From: JBFJKD01 sp038106145
GTDB taxonomy: Bacteria > Pseudomonadota > Gammaproteobacteria > Pseudomonadales > Porticoccaceae
NCBI GenBank assembly: GCA_038106145.1
Contig: JAYODD010000008.1
Span: 68,593 to 132,592, forward strand
DNA: 64,000 bases
Direction of reading: 5' to 3'
Part shown: positions 44,681 to 53,902 of the stretch, piece after piece
Layout of the letters: each line of letters starts with the position of its first letter
Position numbering within the stretch: the first letter of the stretch is position 1
Position numbers and translations under genes: made by a program
The notes under the pieces: generated by a model
What the model saw: only the letters and a program-made list of their open reading frames with translations
The model's database searches: none
What the model was told of the DNA's origin: nothing

Positions 44681-45226
44681 ATGAGTTACAGCAAGATTCC
44701 CGCGGGCGATGATTTGCCCGGCGACATCAACGTCATCATTGAAATTCCCGCCAACCACGACCCCATAAAATACGAAGTCGACAAGGACTGTGACGCGCTG
44801 TTCGTGGATCGCTTTGTTGCGACACCGATGTTCTACCCGGCTAACTATGGTTTTATTCCCGGCACCCTGTCCGAGGACGGCGACGCCCTGGATGTGCTGG
44901 TGGTCTCGCCCTACCCGGTGATGCCCGGATCTGTTATTCGCAGCCGCCCGGTTGGAATGTTGCGCATGACCGACGAAGCTGGCCAGGATGCCAAACTCAT
45001 CGCCGTACCGCACTCCAAACTGACGCCCATGTACGACCATGTCCAGGAGGTAGGGGATTTGCCCGACCTGCTAAAAAGGCAGACCGAGCACTACTTCGAA
45101 AATTACAAGGATCTGGAGGAAGGCAAGTGGGTAAAAATCGATGGCTGGGGTTCCGCTGAAGAAGCGCGCGCCGAAATTATGGCGTCACGCGATCGCTATT
45201 TGAAGCGTGGCATCCACGCCGCCTGA
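44681..45226 (+). CDS. ppa: Inorganic pyrophosphatase (type I)
   Basis: Hydrolyses pyrophosphate released by biosynthesis. Family I motifs: NVIIEIPANHDPIKYEVDK, YPANYGFIPGT and the metal-binding EDGDALDVLV, plus KWVKIDGW near the C-terminus. 181 residues. A single-gene transcript with its own promoter and terminator. Confidence 0.98.
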   Translation: MSYSKIPAGDDLPGDINVIIEIPANHDPIKYEVDKDCDALFVDRFVATPMFYPANYGFIPGTLSEDGDALDVLVVSPYPVMPGSVIRSRPVGMLRMTDEAGQDAKLIAVPHSKLTPMYDHVQEVGDLPDLLKRQTEHYFENYKDLEEGKWVKIDGWGSAEEARAEIMASRDRYLKRGIHAA

Positions 45227-45242
45227 GTATTGGGCCACTGCT

Positions 45243-45272
45243 AAAAAAACCCCGCCGCGCGCGGGGTTTTTT
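45243..45272. terminator. Intrinsic terminator after ppa
   Basis: Stem CCCCGC/GCGGGG with loop CGCGC, flanked by an A-run before and TTTTTT after, 17 bp past the ppa stop. The A/T symmetry lets it work in both directions, also ending the leftward Tag-like transcript whose stop is at 45337. Confidence 0.92.
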
Positions 45273-45336
45273 ATGGGGTTGCGGTCCTCAATAAATCGAC
45301 ACCGGCGGGTTGCGAGCGCCCACCGCCATTGATACT

Positions 45337-46014
45337 TCAGGTTACGGTGAGGGCAAGCACGCGACTGATATGAGCCAGCGGATAACCGGACTGTTGCTGT
45401 AGATCGTTAAACACCTGTTGCACCGCCATCAAATCACGCCGCGACTGGGGGCTGATGCGGTCCATAAACCGGTGATTAATCAGCGCCGTGGTAACATCGG
45501 CACTGAGGATAAAGGTATCCTTGCCCACCATGCGTAAAAAAATCGGCCCCGTATTGCCACCCAGACGACTGCCTTTTTTCTTCAGCTCCAGCCACAACGA
45601 CACGATATCGGACTCCGGCCAGGCCGCGATAAATTGGCCAAAGCTGCCGTGATGACGTGCAACATCGAGCAGATAGGCGGCGTTATCCCGCACCGCCGTT
45701 ATTTTTTTCAGGTGGCGAATAATCGCGCTATTGTCGAGGAGTGCGCTGAGTTTTTCGTCAGAGTAATGGGCTACCCCCAGCGGATCAAACCCGGCAAATG
45801 CCTGTTCAAAGCCCGGCCACTTTTTGTCGACCACCTTCCAGGAAAAACCGGCGCGAAAAACGCCCCGCGCCATCTCCGCCAGGTAGCGGTCGTCCCCAGT
45901 AGCGCGCAACTGGCGCGGAGTTTTAACCGCTGGCAGCAACGCCTTGACGGCAGCGGCGCTGCCCTTGTTGCGGATCGCCACGGCCAGCAGGGAAGCGAAG
46001 GATACGGCGGCCAT
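45337..46014 (-). CDS. DNA-3-methyladenine glycosylase I (Tag)-like protein
   Basis: 225 residues resembling the Tag family of base-excision glycosylases: MARGVFRAGFSWKVVDKKWPGFEQAFAGFDP, NSAIIRHLKKITAVRDNA and FILSADVTTALINH. Classical Tag is shorter, about 187 residues, and has a zinc site not evident here, so this is a divergent relative and the activity is uncertain. Its start lies 11 bp after the SDR stop, suggesting cotranscription with the SDR gene. Confidence 0.75.
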   Translation of the reverse strand: MAAVSFASLLAVAIRNKGSAAAVKALLPAVKTPRQLRATGDDRYLAEMARGVFRAGFSWKVVDKKWPGFEQAFAGFDPLGVAHYSDEKLSALLDNSAIIRHLKKITAVRDNAAYLLDVARHHGSFGQFIAAWPESDIVSLWLELKKKGSRLGGNTGPIFLRMVGKDTFILSADVTTALINHRFMDRISPQSRRDLMAVQQVFNDLQQQSGYPLAHISRVLALTVT

Positions 46015-46025
46015 AAACTACTCCG

Positions 46026-46784
46026 CTAGCCGCGGCCAAGATACGGCTGGGACACCGGCAAAATAACGGTTTCATACATATTTACGGTAGCCGGCAGGGC
46101 TGCGATATTGGTCACCACCTCCGCCACATCCGCGACTTCCATGACGCCTTCCCGTTCCGGCACCTCCGGGCTACTCGCCCAGATGTCGGTCATCACATTG
46201 CCCGGGTGTATGCAACTCACCGCAATATTGAACGGTCGCAGTTCCAGCGCCAGGGCTTTGGTCATGCCGCTTACGGCAAATTTTGAGGTGGTGTAGGGGG
46301 CGCTTTTCGGGCGCGGCATTTGCCCGGAAATACTGCCGATATTAATTATTTTTCCACACTTTTGCGCTTTCATGATCCGCGCCGCAGCCCGGGAACAGAG
46401 AAATACCCCGGTGACGTTCACGGCCTGCACCTGCAGCCAATCCGCCAAACTCAACTCGTCAATACGGCCGGAGATGGCCATGCCCGCATTGTTTACCAGA
46501 ATATCCAGACGAGCGAAACGCCCGGTTATCTGCGCAAATATTTGCTCCACGTCGGCTTCGCTGGTGACATCACCACTGATCGCGTGTGCCGCGCCACCCC
46601 ACTCGCTAATCCCGGCGACTACTGCCTGCAAGGCCTCGCGGTTGCGTGCAGTAAGCACCACCTCGCAACCCCGTCGCGCCAGGGCGACGGCGATCCCTGC
46701 GCCGATACCTTTGCTGGCGCCGGTAACCAGCGCTACCTTACCGCGCACTGTCGCCTCTTGCCCTTGCTCGGAGAATTCCTGCAC
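46026..46784 (-). CDS. Short-chain dehydrogenase/reductase
   Basis: Classical SDR of about 250 residues: TGASKGIGAGIA (cofactor), NNAGMAISG, catalytic Ser in NIGSISGQ and YTTSKFA with the YxxxK pair, then HPGNVMT. TARN after the second strand suggests NADP(H). Two GTG starts are possible (46784 and 46748). The second gives the more typical short N-terminus VRGKVALVTG. The substrate is unknown. It lies between acs and the Tag-like gene. Confidence 0.92.
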   Translation of the reverse strand: MQEFSEQGQEATVRGKVALVTGASKGIGAGIAVALARRGCEVVLTARNREALQAVVAGISEWGGAAHAISGDVTSEADVEQIFAQITGRFARLDILVNNAGMAISGRIDELSLADWLQVQAVNVTGVFLCSRAAARIMKAQKCGKIINIGSISGQMPRPKSAPYTTSKFAVSGMTKALALELRPFNIAVSCIHPGNVMTDIWASSPEVPEREGVMEVADVAEVVTNIAALPATVNMYETVILPVSQPYLGRG

Positions 46785-46821
46785 TGTAGTTACCCGCGAG
46801 TTATCCGCCTGGTTTTCGTAG

Positions 46822-48759
46822 TTAGCGGTTCAACCGGTTTGCAATTAATTCGTCAACCACCGCGGGATCTGCCAATGTCGAGGTATCCCCCAGATTTTCC
46901 AGTTCGTTGGCCGCCACCTTGCGCAAAATGCGCCGCATAATTTTACCGGACCGGGTTTTCGGTAATCCCGGCGCCCACTGGATCAAATCCGGTTTGGCGA
47001 TGGCGCCGATTTCCTTGACACACATTGCCACCAGTTCGGCACGCAACGCCTCAGAAGGCTGGATGCCACTCATCAACGTCACGTAAGCGTAAATGCCCTG
47101 ACCCTTGATGTCGTGGGGATAACCCACCACCGCCGCTTCAGCAACATGTTTATGCAACACCAGCGCACTTTCCACTTCCGCCGTTCCCATGCGATGACCG
47201 GACACGTTGAGCACGTCGTCGACGCGGCCAGTGATCCAGTAGTAACCGTCCGCATCGCGACGGGCGCCGTCACCAGTGAAATAGTAACCGGGATAGGTGG
47301 AAAAATAGGTGTCAATCAGGCGTTGGTGGTCTCCGTACACCGTGCGAATCTGACCCGGCCAGGATGCCTTGATCACCAGATTACCGGAGCCAGGACCTTC
47401 GATTTCCCGGCCGTCGCTGTCAAGCAGCGCGGGCTGTACACCGAAGAACGGCAACGTCGCGGAGCCCGGCTTGAGATCTGTCGCACCCGGCAACGGCGTC
47501 AACATGTGTCCACCGGTCTCGGTTTGCCACCAGGTGTCGACTATGGGACAGCGCGATTCCCCCACCACCCGATCGTACCACTCCCAGGCCTCGGGATTGA
47601 TCGGCTCGCCCACCGTGCCCAGCAACTTCAGCGACGCCCGCGAAGTACCGCGCACGAACTCGTCCCCTGCTCCCATCAGGGCCCTGAGGGCCGTGGGCGC
47701 GGTGTAAAACTGGGTGACCTGGTGCTTGTCCACCACCTGCCAGAACCGCGCCGCGTCGGGATAGGTCGGCACGCCCTCAAACATCAAAGTGATGGCCCCA
47801 TTGCACAGCGGCCCGTAAACGATGTAGCTGTGCCCGGTAATCCAGCCCACGTCCGCCGTACACCAGAATACGTCCCCATCGTGATAATCAAAGGTGTATT
47901 TGTGGGTCATCGCCGCCTGCAGCAGATAACCGCCGGTGGTGTGCAACACGCCCTTGGGTTTGCCGGTCGAACCGGAGGTATACAGAATAAACAAGGGATC
48001 TTCCGCGTCCATCTGCGCAGCGGGACAGTGGGCATCCACCGCCGTCATCGCCTCGTGATACCAGAGGTCGCGCTTAGCTTCCCAGTCGATCGCGCCGCCG
48101 GTGCGCCGCACCACCAGACAGGTATGCACGTCAGGGCAGGCGCTCAGCGCCTTGTCCGCATTAACTTTCAGGGGAATCTGTTTGCCGCCCCGCACCCCTT
48201 CGTCGGCGGTGATCAGGACGCGGCAATCCGCATCCAGAATACGATCTTTCAAGGCCTCGGGTGAGAAGCCACCAAACACCACCGAGTGCACAGCACCGAT
48301 GCGGGCACAGGCCAGCATCGCATAGGCGGCTTCCGGAATCATCGGCATGTAGATGCAGACCCGGTCGCCCCTGGCAACGCCCCGCGCCAGTAGAACATTG
48401 GCCAGCTTACACACTTGCGTGTGTAATTCACGGTAGCTGATATGGGTGGCATCGGCCGGGTCATCCCCCTCCCAAATGATGGCGGTCTGCGCGCCGCGGG
48501 TGGAGAGATGTCGATCAATGCAGTTGACCGTGACGTTGAGCTTGCCACCGGCAAACCAGGCCGCCTGCCCCGCCTTCAGGTCCGATTCACACACTTTGCT
48601 CCACGGTTTGTCCCACTGTAAAAACAGCTTAGCCTGCTCGGCCCAGAACGTTTCCGGTTGCTCCACGGACTGGCGATACATGGATGCGTAAGTCGCGCGA
48701 TTGATATGGGCGTTGGCGGCCCAGGCCGAAGGCACCGGGCGCACGGGAAATTCAGACAT
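46822..48759 (-). CDS. acs: Acetyl-CoA synthetase
   Basis: AMP-forming ligase activating acetate. 645 residues. ATP motif YTSGSTGKPKGVLH, TWWQTETGGHM, motif YFTGDGARRD and the C-terminal GLPKTRSGKIMRR with the acetylatable lysine. It is the housekeeping Acs length. It is downstream of panD and leftward. Confidence 0.97.
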   Translation of the reverse strand: MSEFPVRPVPSAWAANAHINRATYASMYRQSVEQPETFWAEQAKLFLQWDKPWSKVCESDLKAGQAAWFAGGKLNVTVNCIDRHLSTRGAQTAIIWEGDDPADATHISYRELHTQVCKLANVLLARGVARGDRVCIYMPMIPEAAYAMLACARIGAVHSVVFGGFSPEALKDRILDADCRVLITADEGVRGGKQIPLKVNADKALSACPDVHTCLVVRRTGGAIDWEAKRDLWYHEAMTAVDAHCPAAQMDAEDPLFILYTSGSTGKPKGVLHTTGGYLLQAAMTHKYTFDYHDGDVFWCTADVGWITGHSYIVYGPLCNGAITLMFEGVPTYPDAARFWQVVDKHQVTQFYTAPTALRALMGAGDEFVRGTSRASLKLLGTVGEPINPEAWEWYDRVVGESRCPIVDTWWQTETGGHMLTPLPGATDLKPGSATLPFFGVQPALLDSDGREIEGPGSGNLVIKASWPGQIRTVYGDHQRLIDTYFSTYPGYYFTGDGARRDADGYYWITGRVDDVLNVSGHRMGTAEVESALVLHKHVAEAAVVGYPHDIKGQGIYAYVTLMSGIQPSEALRAELVAMCVKEIGAIAKPDLIQWAPGLPKTRSGKIMRRILRKVAANELENLGDTSTLADPAVVDELIANRLNR

Positions 48760-48846
48760 TGCTCCCCCTGTTGATTGTTTTAGCCGGTCGCTGATTTTGT
48801 CACAACACGGGGGAGTGGGCTACACGACAGAAGGTTAAATCTGGAT

Positions 48847-49273
48847 TCAGGAAGCAACCTGAACCGGAATGGTGTTGGCGGTGCGCTCCACGCTATTGTC
48901 GCGATTCAGGTACACCAGTTTCGGGCTGTGCCTGGCCATCTCCGCCTCGCTGAACTGACCGTAAGCAGCGATGATCACGCGATCGCCAACCTGCACCTNN
49001 NNNNNNNNCGTCGCGGTAAAGCACGATCGGGACGATGCCTGCCTTGCGCGCCGCCGCGCCGTTCATTGACACCGTGCGCGATCCAGCCTGGGCACGGATA
49101 ATATAGGTGGTAAAACGTTCGCCATTATCGACATTGTAAATGTCGATCTGTTCAAATTCGCGCATGCCCGCCAATTCCAGCAAGTCGCTGTCAATCGCGC
49201 AGGAACCGTCGTACCACAATTCGGCCTGAGTCACGGAAGCCATGTGCAACTTGGCTTTCAGCATATTACTCAT
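48847..49273 (-). CDS. panD: Aspartate 1-decarboxylase PanD (interrupted by an assembly gap)
   Basis: Pyruvoyl enzyme making beta-alanine. Self-cleavage occurs between Gly and Ser in WYDGSCAID. The frame from ATG 49273 (MSNMLKAKLHM) runs to NGAAARKAGIVPIVLYRD and then meets ten N. After the gap another frame reads VQVGDRVIIAAYGQFSEAEM and continues to NTIPVQVAS and stop at 48847, the normal PanD C-terminus. So the gene is probably whole and only split by a mis-sized gap. Oddly, about ten residues before the gap (GIVPIVLYRD) have no counterpart in known PanD, where the alanine is followed directly by xVGDRV. This is either a misassembled contig end or a real insertion. The start overlaps panC by 8 bases. 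Confidence 0.92.
48999..49008. other. Assembly gap of ten N inside panD
   Basis: Ten N, the same size as the gap in iscS, breaking the panD frame. The true size is unknown. Confidence 0.95.
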
Positions 49274-50222
49274 CACGTCTGCTTTCCTCCCGCACCGTCA
49301 GGGTCACGTTGTCGATCAGTCTGGCGCCGCTGGTGTACATCGCACCCAGCACCACTATCTCGCCATCGTCGTCCGCCGCTGGCTCCAAGTTTTTTGCGTT
49401 GCGAATACTAACATAATCGAGACGAAATCCCAGTCCCTCGATACGCCTGCCGACCTCCCGTTCGAGTTCGGGGAAATCCCGCCGCCCCGCAATAATCTGC
49501 TCCCTGCACCAGCTCAGGCTGGTGTACAGCGCCGTGGCGCGGGGTCGCTCCTCGGGCGTCAGGTAACTGTTGCGCGAACTCAGCGCCAGCCCGTCGCTAT
49601 CGCGCGCGATGGGTGCGCCAACGATGGTCACCGGAATACACAGGTCTTCCACCATGCGCCGAATGACCGCCAGCTGCTGATAATCCTTGATGCCGAAAAT
49701 GGCGGTTTCCGGTTGCACAATGTGAAATAACTTGGACACCACCGTGGTAACGCCTTCAAAATGCCCGGGACGACTTGCACCGCACAGAATATCGGTCATG
49801 GTAGGCACCACCACCCGTGTTTGATCTGCCATGCCGTTGGGGTAAATTTCACTCTCGTCCGGGTGAAACAGGTAGTCGGCGCCGGTATCCCGTAATTTTT
49901 GTATATCGGCTTCGAGGGTCCTGGGGTATTTTTCCCAGTCTTCATTCAAACCAAATTGCAGCGGATTCACGAAAATACTGACTACGACCACATCCCCCAG
50001 TTGCCTGGCGCGACGCACCAGTTGCAGATGCCCTTCGTGTAAATTACCCATGGTGGGCACGAACGCAATGCGCCTTCCCGCCCGCCTTTCGTGATCCAAA
50101 GCAGCGCGGACACCGTGCACCGTGCGAAAAACTTTCAGTGCTGCAGCGGCATCTGCCTGGGCCACGGGTGCGGGCACCACCTGCGCGGTTACATGGCCCG
50201 CTTGCACTCCCTTTGTAGTCAT
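49266..50222 (-). CDS. panC: Pantothenate synthetase
   Basis: Joins pantoate and beta-alanine with ATP. FVPTMGNLHEGHLQLVRRA (HxGH), SIFVNPLQFG, FGIKDYQQLAVIRRMV, SSRNSYLTPEE and a C-terminal beta region. The frame opens at 50303. The ATG at 50222 gives MTTKGVQAGHVTAQVV, leaving an unusual ~35-residue extension ahead of the normal start (FRTVHGVRAALD). It precedes panD. panB is not next to it. Confidence 0.95.
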   Translation of the reverse strand: MTTKGVQAGHVTAQVVPAPVAQADAAAALKVFRTVHGVRAALDHERRAGRRIAFVPTMGNLHEGHLQLVRRARQLGDVVVVSIFVNPLQFGLNEDWEKYPRTLEADIQKLRDTGADYLFHPDESEIYPNGMADQTRVVVPTMTDILCGASRPGHFEGVTTVVSKLFHIVQPETAIFGIKDYQQLAVIRRMVEDLCIPVTIVGAPIARDSDGLALSSRNSYLTPEERPRATALYTSLSWCREQIIAGRRDFPELEREVGRRIEGLGFRLDYVSIRNAKNLEPAADDDGEIVVLGAMYTSGARLIDNVTLTVREESRRDE

Positions 50223-50250
50223 CGATAACGATCTCCGCCAGCGCTCTCTA

Positions 50251-51672
50251 CTACTCGGCAAAATAATCCCGCGCGAGATTTTCAAAGCGGGTGTACTTAC
50301 CAATAAATGTCAGTTTTGCCGTGCCGATCGGCCCGTTACGCTGCTTGCCAATAATAATTTCCGCAACGCCTTTGTCCTGACTGTCCTCGTGATACACCTC
50401 GTCGCGATAGATAAAGACAATCACATCTGCATCCTGCTCGATCGCGCCCGACTCCCGCAAATCCGAATTAATCGGCCGCTTGTTGGGGCGCTGCTCGACG
50501 TTGCGACTGAGCTGGGAAAGCGCGATCATCGGACAGGAAAACTCCCGGGCAATTAATTTCAGCTCTCGCGAAATCTGCGAAATTTCCTGCACCCGCCCTT
50601 CGACTCGGGTACTGGCACTCATCAGTTGTAAATAATCAACCATAATCATCGCCGGGGTCGACAAAGCATCCAGTTCCTCGGGCGTCAGATGCGGCTGTGT
50701 TTTTTTTAGGTGGTCCCGGGTTTCCTTGCAGTGGGTACGCACCCGGCTGCGAATTTCCATGGGATTTATCCCCGGAGTGTCATCGATCAGCAGCGGTCGA
50801 TCCTTGAGGCGCGCCGCCGCGCCGGCCAGCCGGGTAAAATCGTCCGGGGTAAGATTACCGCTGCGCATCCGGGTCTGATCTATTTTGCCCATCGACGAAA
50901 GCAGGCGAATAATCAGCTGATTGGCTGGCATTTCCAGACTGAAAACCAGCACGGGACGGTTCTGATGGAGCGCTGCGTGCTCCACCATATTCATGGCAAA
51001 GGAAGTTTTACCCATCGATGGTCGACCCGCCACGACCACCAGATCCGAGGTCTGCCAGCCGGAGGTCATGTCGTTGAGATCGGTGAAACCGGTGTCCAGC
51101 CCGGTGATATCCAGATCGCTATTAAACAACTCATCGATGCGTTCGACCGCGGCCCGTAGCAGCTCGTTGACATTCTGGAAACCGCCTTTTTTGGGGCGAT
51201 TTTCCATGACGTCCAGTAAACGACGCTCCGCCTCGGCCAGCAACCGATTGCTATCCCAACCCAGCGGGTTATGTCCCTTCTTGATGATGTCGCTGGCGGC
51301 GGCAATCAGTTTGCGGACAATTGCCCGCTCCTGAACAATTTGCGCATACGCCTGAATATTGGCCGCACTGGGGGTATTGTTGGCGAGCTCTACCAGATAG
51401 GCGCCGCCACCGGCCTCCTCCAGTTCATCTGCCTGTTTGAGGGTCTCGGAAAGGGTGATGGCATCGAGCGGCCGTTCCGCGGCCGCCAGATTGCTCATGG
51501 TGCGGAAAATAAGTCGATGATCGTGACTAAAGAAATCGTCTTCCCGGATCTGGGCAGCGACAGCTTCGAAAGCCCCGTTATCCAGCATCAGGGCACCCAA
51601 AACCGCCTGCTCCGCCTCAAGAGAATGAGGCAATTCCGGGTTGAGCGCGTCGTCTCGCAACATTTCCGTCAT
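50251..51672 (-). CDS. dnaB: Replicative DNA helicase DnaB
   Basis: Hexameric replication fork helicase. N-terminal domain with PHSLEAEQAVLGALMLDN, a linker, then the RecA-like domain with Walker A GRPSMGKTS, FSLEMPANQL, Walker B MIMVDYLQLM, SQLSRNVEQRPNKRP and SGAIEQDADVI. The frame starts with GTG GTT ATG. The ATG at 51672 is taken. 473 residues. It follows rplI. Confidence 0.98.
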   Translation of the reverse strand: MTEMLRDDALNPELPHSLEAEQAVLGALMLDNGAFEAVAAQIREDDFFSHDHRLIFRTMSNLAAAERPLDAITLSETLKQADELEEAGGGAYLVELANNTPSAANIQAYAQIVQERAIVRKLIAAASDIIKKGHNPLGWDSNRLLAEAERRLLDVMENRPKKGGFQNVNELLRAAVERIDELFNSDLDITGLDTGFTDLNDMTSGWQTSDLVVVAGRPSMGKTSFAMNMVEHAALHQNRPVLVFSLEMPANQLIIRLLSSMGKIDQTRMRSGNLTPDDFTRLAGAAARLKDRPLLIDDTPGINPMEIRSRVRTHCKETRDHLKKTQPHLTPEELDALSTPAMIMVDYLQLMSASTRVEGRVQEISQISRELKLIAREFSCPMIALSQLSRNVEQRPNKRPINSDLRESGAIEQDADVIVFIYRDEVYHEDSQDKGVAEIIIGKQRNGPIGTAKLTFIGKYTRFENLARDYFAE

Positions 51673-51772
51673 AACCACACTCGCTGGTGGCTATATTACC
51701 AAGCAACCACCCTGGTGACTGGAGTAAAGAAGCAACTGTGGATCAGCTTCAGTTTACCGCTGGTAAACAGGA

Positions 51773-52228
51773 CTAATCCGCAGCGGCCGCAACCACTACC
51801 TGCACGGCTACGGTGACTTCGCTGTGCAACTGTATATCAACGTTGAATTCACCCAGTTCGCGCAGCGGGCCGCCGGGCATTTTGACTTCGCTTTTGGCTA
51901 CTTCAGCGCCTGCGGCGGTAAAGGCATCCGCGATATCTTTAGGTCCGACCGAACCAAACAATTTACCTTCTTCGCCGGCAACCGCGCTGATTGTAACGCT
52001 TGCTATGGCGGTCAGTTGTGCCGCCCGCGCATTGGCATCACCCAGTTTCTCCGCCGCCGCTTTTTCCAGATCGGCGCGACGCCGCTCAAACTCGGCGATA
52101 TTTTCCGCTGTGGCAAAGATTGCCTTGCCGGTGCGTATGAGAAAATTACGGCCATAGCCGGGCTTGACGGTCACCTTGTCACCGATACCACCAACACGAC
52201 CCACTTTTTCGAGAAGAATTACTTCCAT
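51773..52228 (-). CDS. rplI: 50S ribosomal protein L9
   Basis: 151 residues. N-terminal rRNA-binding domain MEVILLEKVGRVGGIGDKVTVKPGYGRNFLI, the long central helix and the C-terminal domain with LFGSVGPKDIADAF. Last gene of the rpsF-rpsR-DUF2232-rplI operon. Confidence 0.99.
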   Translation of the reverse strand: MEVILLEKVGRVGGIGDKVTVKPGYGRNFLIRTGKAIFATAENIAEFERRRADLEKAAAEKLGDANARAAQLTAIASVTISAVAGEEGKLFGSVGPKDIADAFTAAGAEVAKSEVKMPGGPLRELGEFNVDIQLHSEVTVAVQVVVAAAAD

Positions 52229-52246
52229 CGTTACTATCCTCTGCTA

Positions 52247-53122
52247 TCAATCCGAACGACCCGGTCCACGACGCGCGTTATACCGGGAGCGCAAATCCAT
52301 CCAGCTGTCGATAAACCCCAGCCCGACCAGCACCAGGCTTAAGGGACCAACCAATACAAGCCCCAGGTACAACGCCACTAGCCAATGCACGCCGAGGGGT
52401 GCGACGGCGACCAGGTGATGCGCCAACGCGAGCCCGCCCAACAACAGCGGCAAGCTCAGCACACCGCCCCAGCTGATGTACTCCGGAGGCAATAAATACG
52501 ATCCGAGCACTGCCATCAGCAGTATCGTCGCCAACCGTGGCTCCAGTCGCAGGCCGTGAAACTCCCGACGAAAACCTCCCGGATTGTACAACATCGCCTG
52601 CCACCACCGCGCCACCAGCAAACTTGTGACCGTACTGACGCAGATTACCCAGGCCACGAAGCCAATGACAAAGGGCACGCTGGCCATACTGGCCAACTGT
52701 GCCTGTTGGGCGTCCGGCTGGAGCTTCTGCAACCACTGCGTCACCGCATGCTGAATGGCGACTACCGGCTCGCTCAAAAATGCTCCCATCAGCAGCGCGA
52801 CTACGGCGCTAATCAGCACAATGGCAGTCAGCGCGAGCGACCAGGACACCATATTGCGCAGTATCTCCGCGCCAACCCAGATCACCGCCACGACCGCAAT
52901 AGATGCCCACATCATCACCGGGCTGGCATCTCCCGCCGACAGCGCCACCAATAGCGGTAGTGCTCCCCACAGGGCTACCAACAATCCTTCGGTCGCACCC
53001 TGGCGCAATGTCACCAGACCTACCGTGGCCGGACTTATCAACGGCAACAAATTGCCGAGCGACGCGACTGCGGCCGCCCGCCACCGTCCGGCCATGATAA
53101 ATTCCGCCAGTGCGCGCATCAT
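52247..53122 (-). CDS. DUF2232-type inner membrane protein
   Basis: 291 residues with about eight TM segments. A hydrophobic protein of this kind between rpsR and rplI is typical of Pseudomonas and relatives. The resemblance to YybS/DUF2232 is by position and hydrophobic pattern, and no function is established. The gene is 16 bp after rpsR and 18 bp before rplI, so it is co-expressed with ribosomal proteins. Confidence 0.85.
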   Translation of the reverse strand: MMRALAEFIMAGRWRAAAVASLGNLLPLISPATVGLVTLRQGATEGLLVALWGALPLLVALSAGDASPVMMWASIAVVAVIWVGAEILRNMVSWSLALTAIVLISAVVALLMGAFLSEPVVAIQHAVTQWLQKLQPDAQQAQLASMASVPFVIGFVAWVICVSTVTSLLVARWWQAMLYNPGGFRREFHGLRLEPRLATILLMAVLGSYLLPPEYISWGGVLSLPLLLGGLALAHHLVAVAPLGVHWLVALYLGLVLVGPLSLVLVGLGFIDSWMDLRSRYNARRGPGRSD

Positions 53123-53138
53123 GATGACGAAACGATGC

Positions 53139-53366
53139 TTAGCTGTGGCTATCCGTGTAGGGTAACAACGACAAAAACCGCGCCCGCTTGATGGCGGTGG
53201 CCAACTGGCGCTGGTATTTGGCTTTGGTCCCGGTAATTCTGCTGGGGACTATTTTCCCCGTTTCGGACACGTACGCTTTCAGCGTCTCAAGATCTTTGTA
53301 GTCAATCTCGGTAACACCTTCCGCGGTAAAGCGGCAAAATTTGCGACGACGATTAAAACGTGCCAT
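53139..53366 (-). CDS. rpsR: 30S ribosomal protein S18
   Basis: 75 residues, beginning ARFNRRRKFCRFTAEGV with ITGTKAKYQRQLATAIKRARFLSLLPY at the end. Partner of S6 on the 30S platform. It starts three bases after the rpsF stop. Confidence 0.99.
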   Translation of the reverse strand: MARFNRRRKFCRFTAEGVTEIDYKDLETLKAYVSETGKIVPSRITGTKAKYQRQLATAIKRARFLSLLPYTDSHS

Positions 53367-53369
53367 GAC

Positions 53370-53882
53370 TTATGCCTCCGCCTGTGGTTCTGATTCTTCC
53401 GCTTCACTGTCATCCAGATCTGGAACATCCATACCGTCGACGTCGTTGGCGGTTTCTTCACCGGCCGCCTCCGCTGCCAGACCGGCGGCCGCATCCGCCT
53501 CTGCCTTGGCGGCGCGTTCAGCCTCGCGACGCTCGCGATTTTCCTTCTCGGAACGCTCTGCACGCTCGGCTTTCATGATTTGCGTTTCCTCGGTGATCGC
53601 TTCATCGCGGCTAATCACGAGGTGGCGAATAACGGCATCGTTGTAGCGAAACGTAGCCGTAAGCTCGTCGAGCACTTCCTGCCCGCACTCTATATTCAAC
53701 AACACGTAGTGGGCTTTATGGATTTTTTCGATAGGGTAAGCAAGCTGCCGACGGCCCCAATCCTCCTGACGATGGATTTTGCCGCCGCCGCTGGCGATAG
53801 TCTTGGCATAGCGATCCAGCATACCCGCGACCTGTTCACTCTGGTCGGGGTGCACCATAAACACGATTTCGTAATGACGCAT
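53370..53882 (-). CDS. rpsF: 30S ribosomal protein S6
   Basis: S6 core (MRHYEIVFMVHPDQSEQV, KIHRQEDWGRRQLAYPI, YVLLNIECGQ) of about 105 residues, then an Ala/Glu/Asp-rich acidic tail to 170 residues. E. coli S6 also has an acidic tail extended by RimK glutamylation, but this one is longer and repetitive. First gene of the operon. AAGGAG precedes the ATG. Confidence 0.98.
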   Translation of the reverse strand: MRHYEIVFMVHPDQSEQVAGMLDRYAKTIASGGGKIHRQEDWGRRQLAYPIEKIHKAHYVLLNIECGQEVLDELTATFRYNDAVIRHLVISRDEAITEETQIMKAERAERSEKENRERREAERAAKAEADAAAGLAAEAAGEETANDVDGMDVPDLDDSEAEESEPQAEA

Positions 53883-53902
53883 TGTAGCTCCTTTCGGGTT
53901 AA

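Noticed and set aside
47113..48264. 383-residue open frame opposite acs
   Set aside because: Antisense to an unmistakable acetyl-CoA synthetase; no independent evidence.
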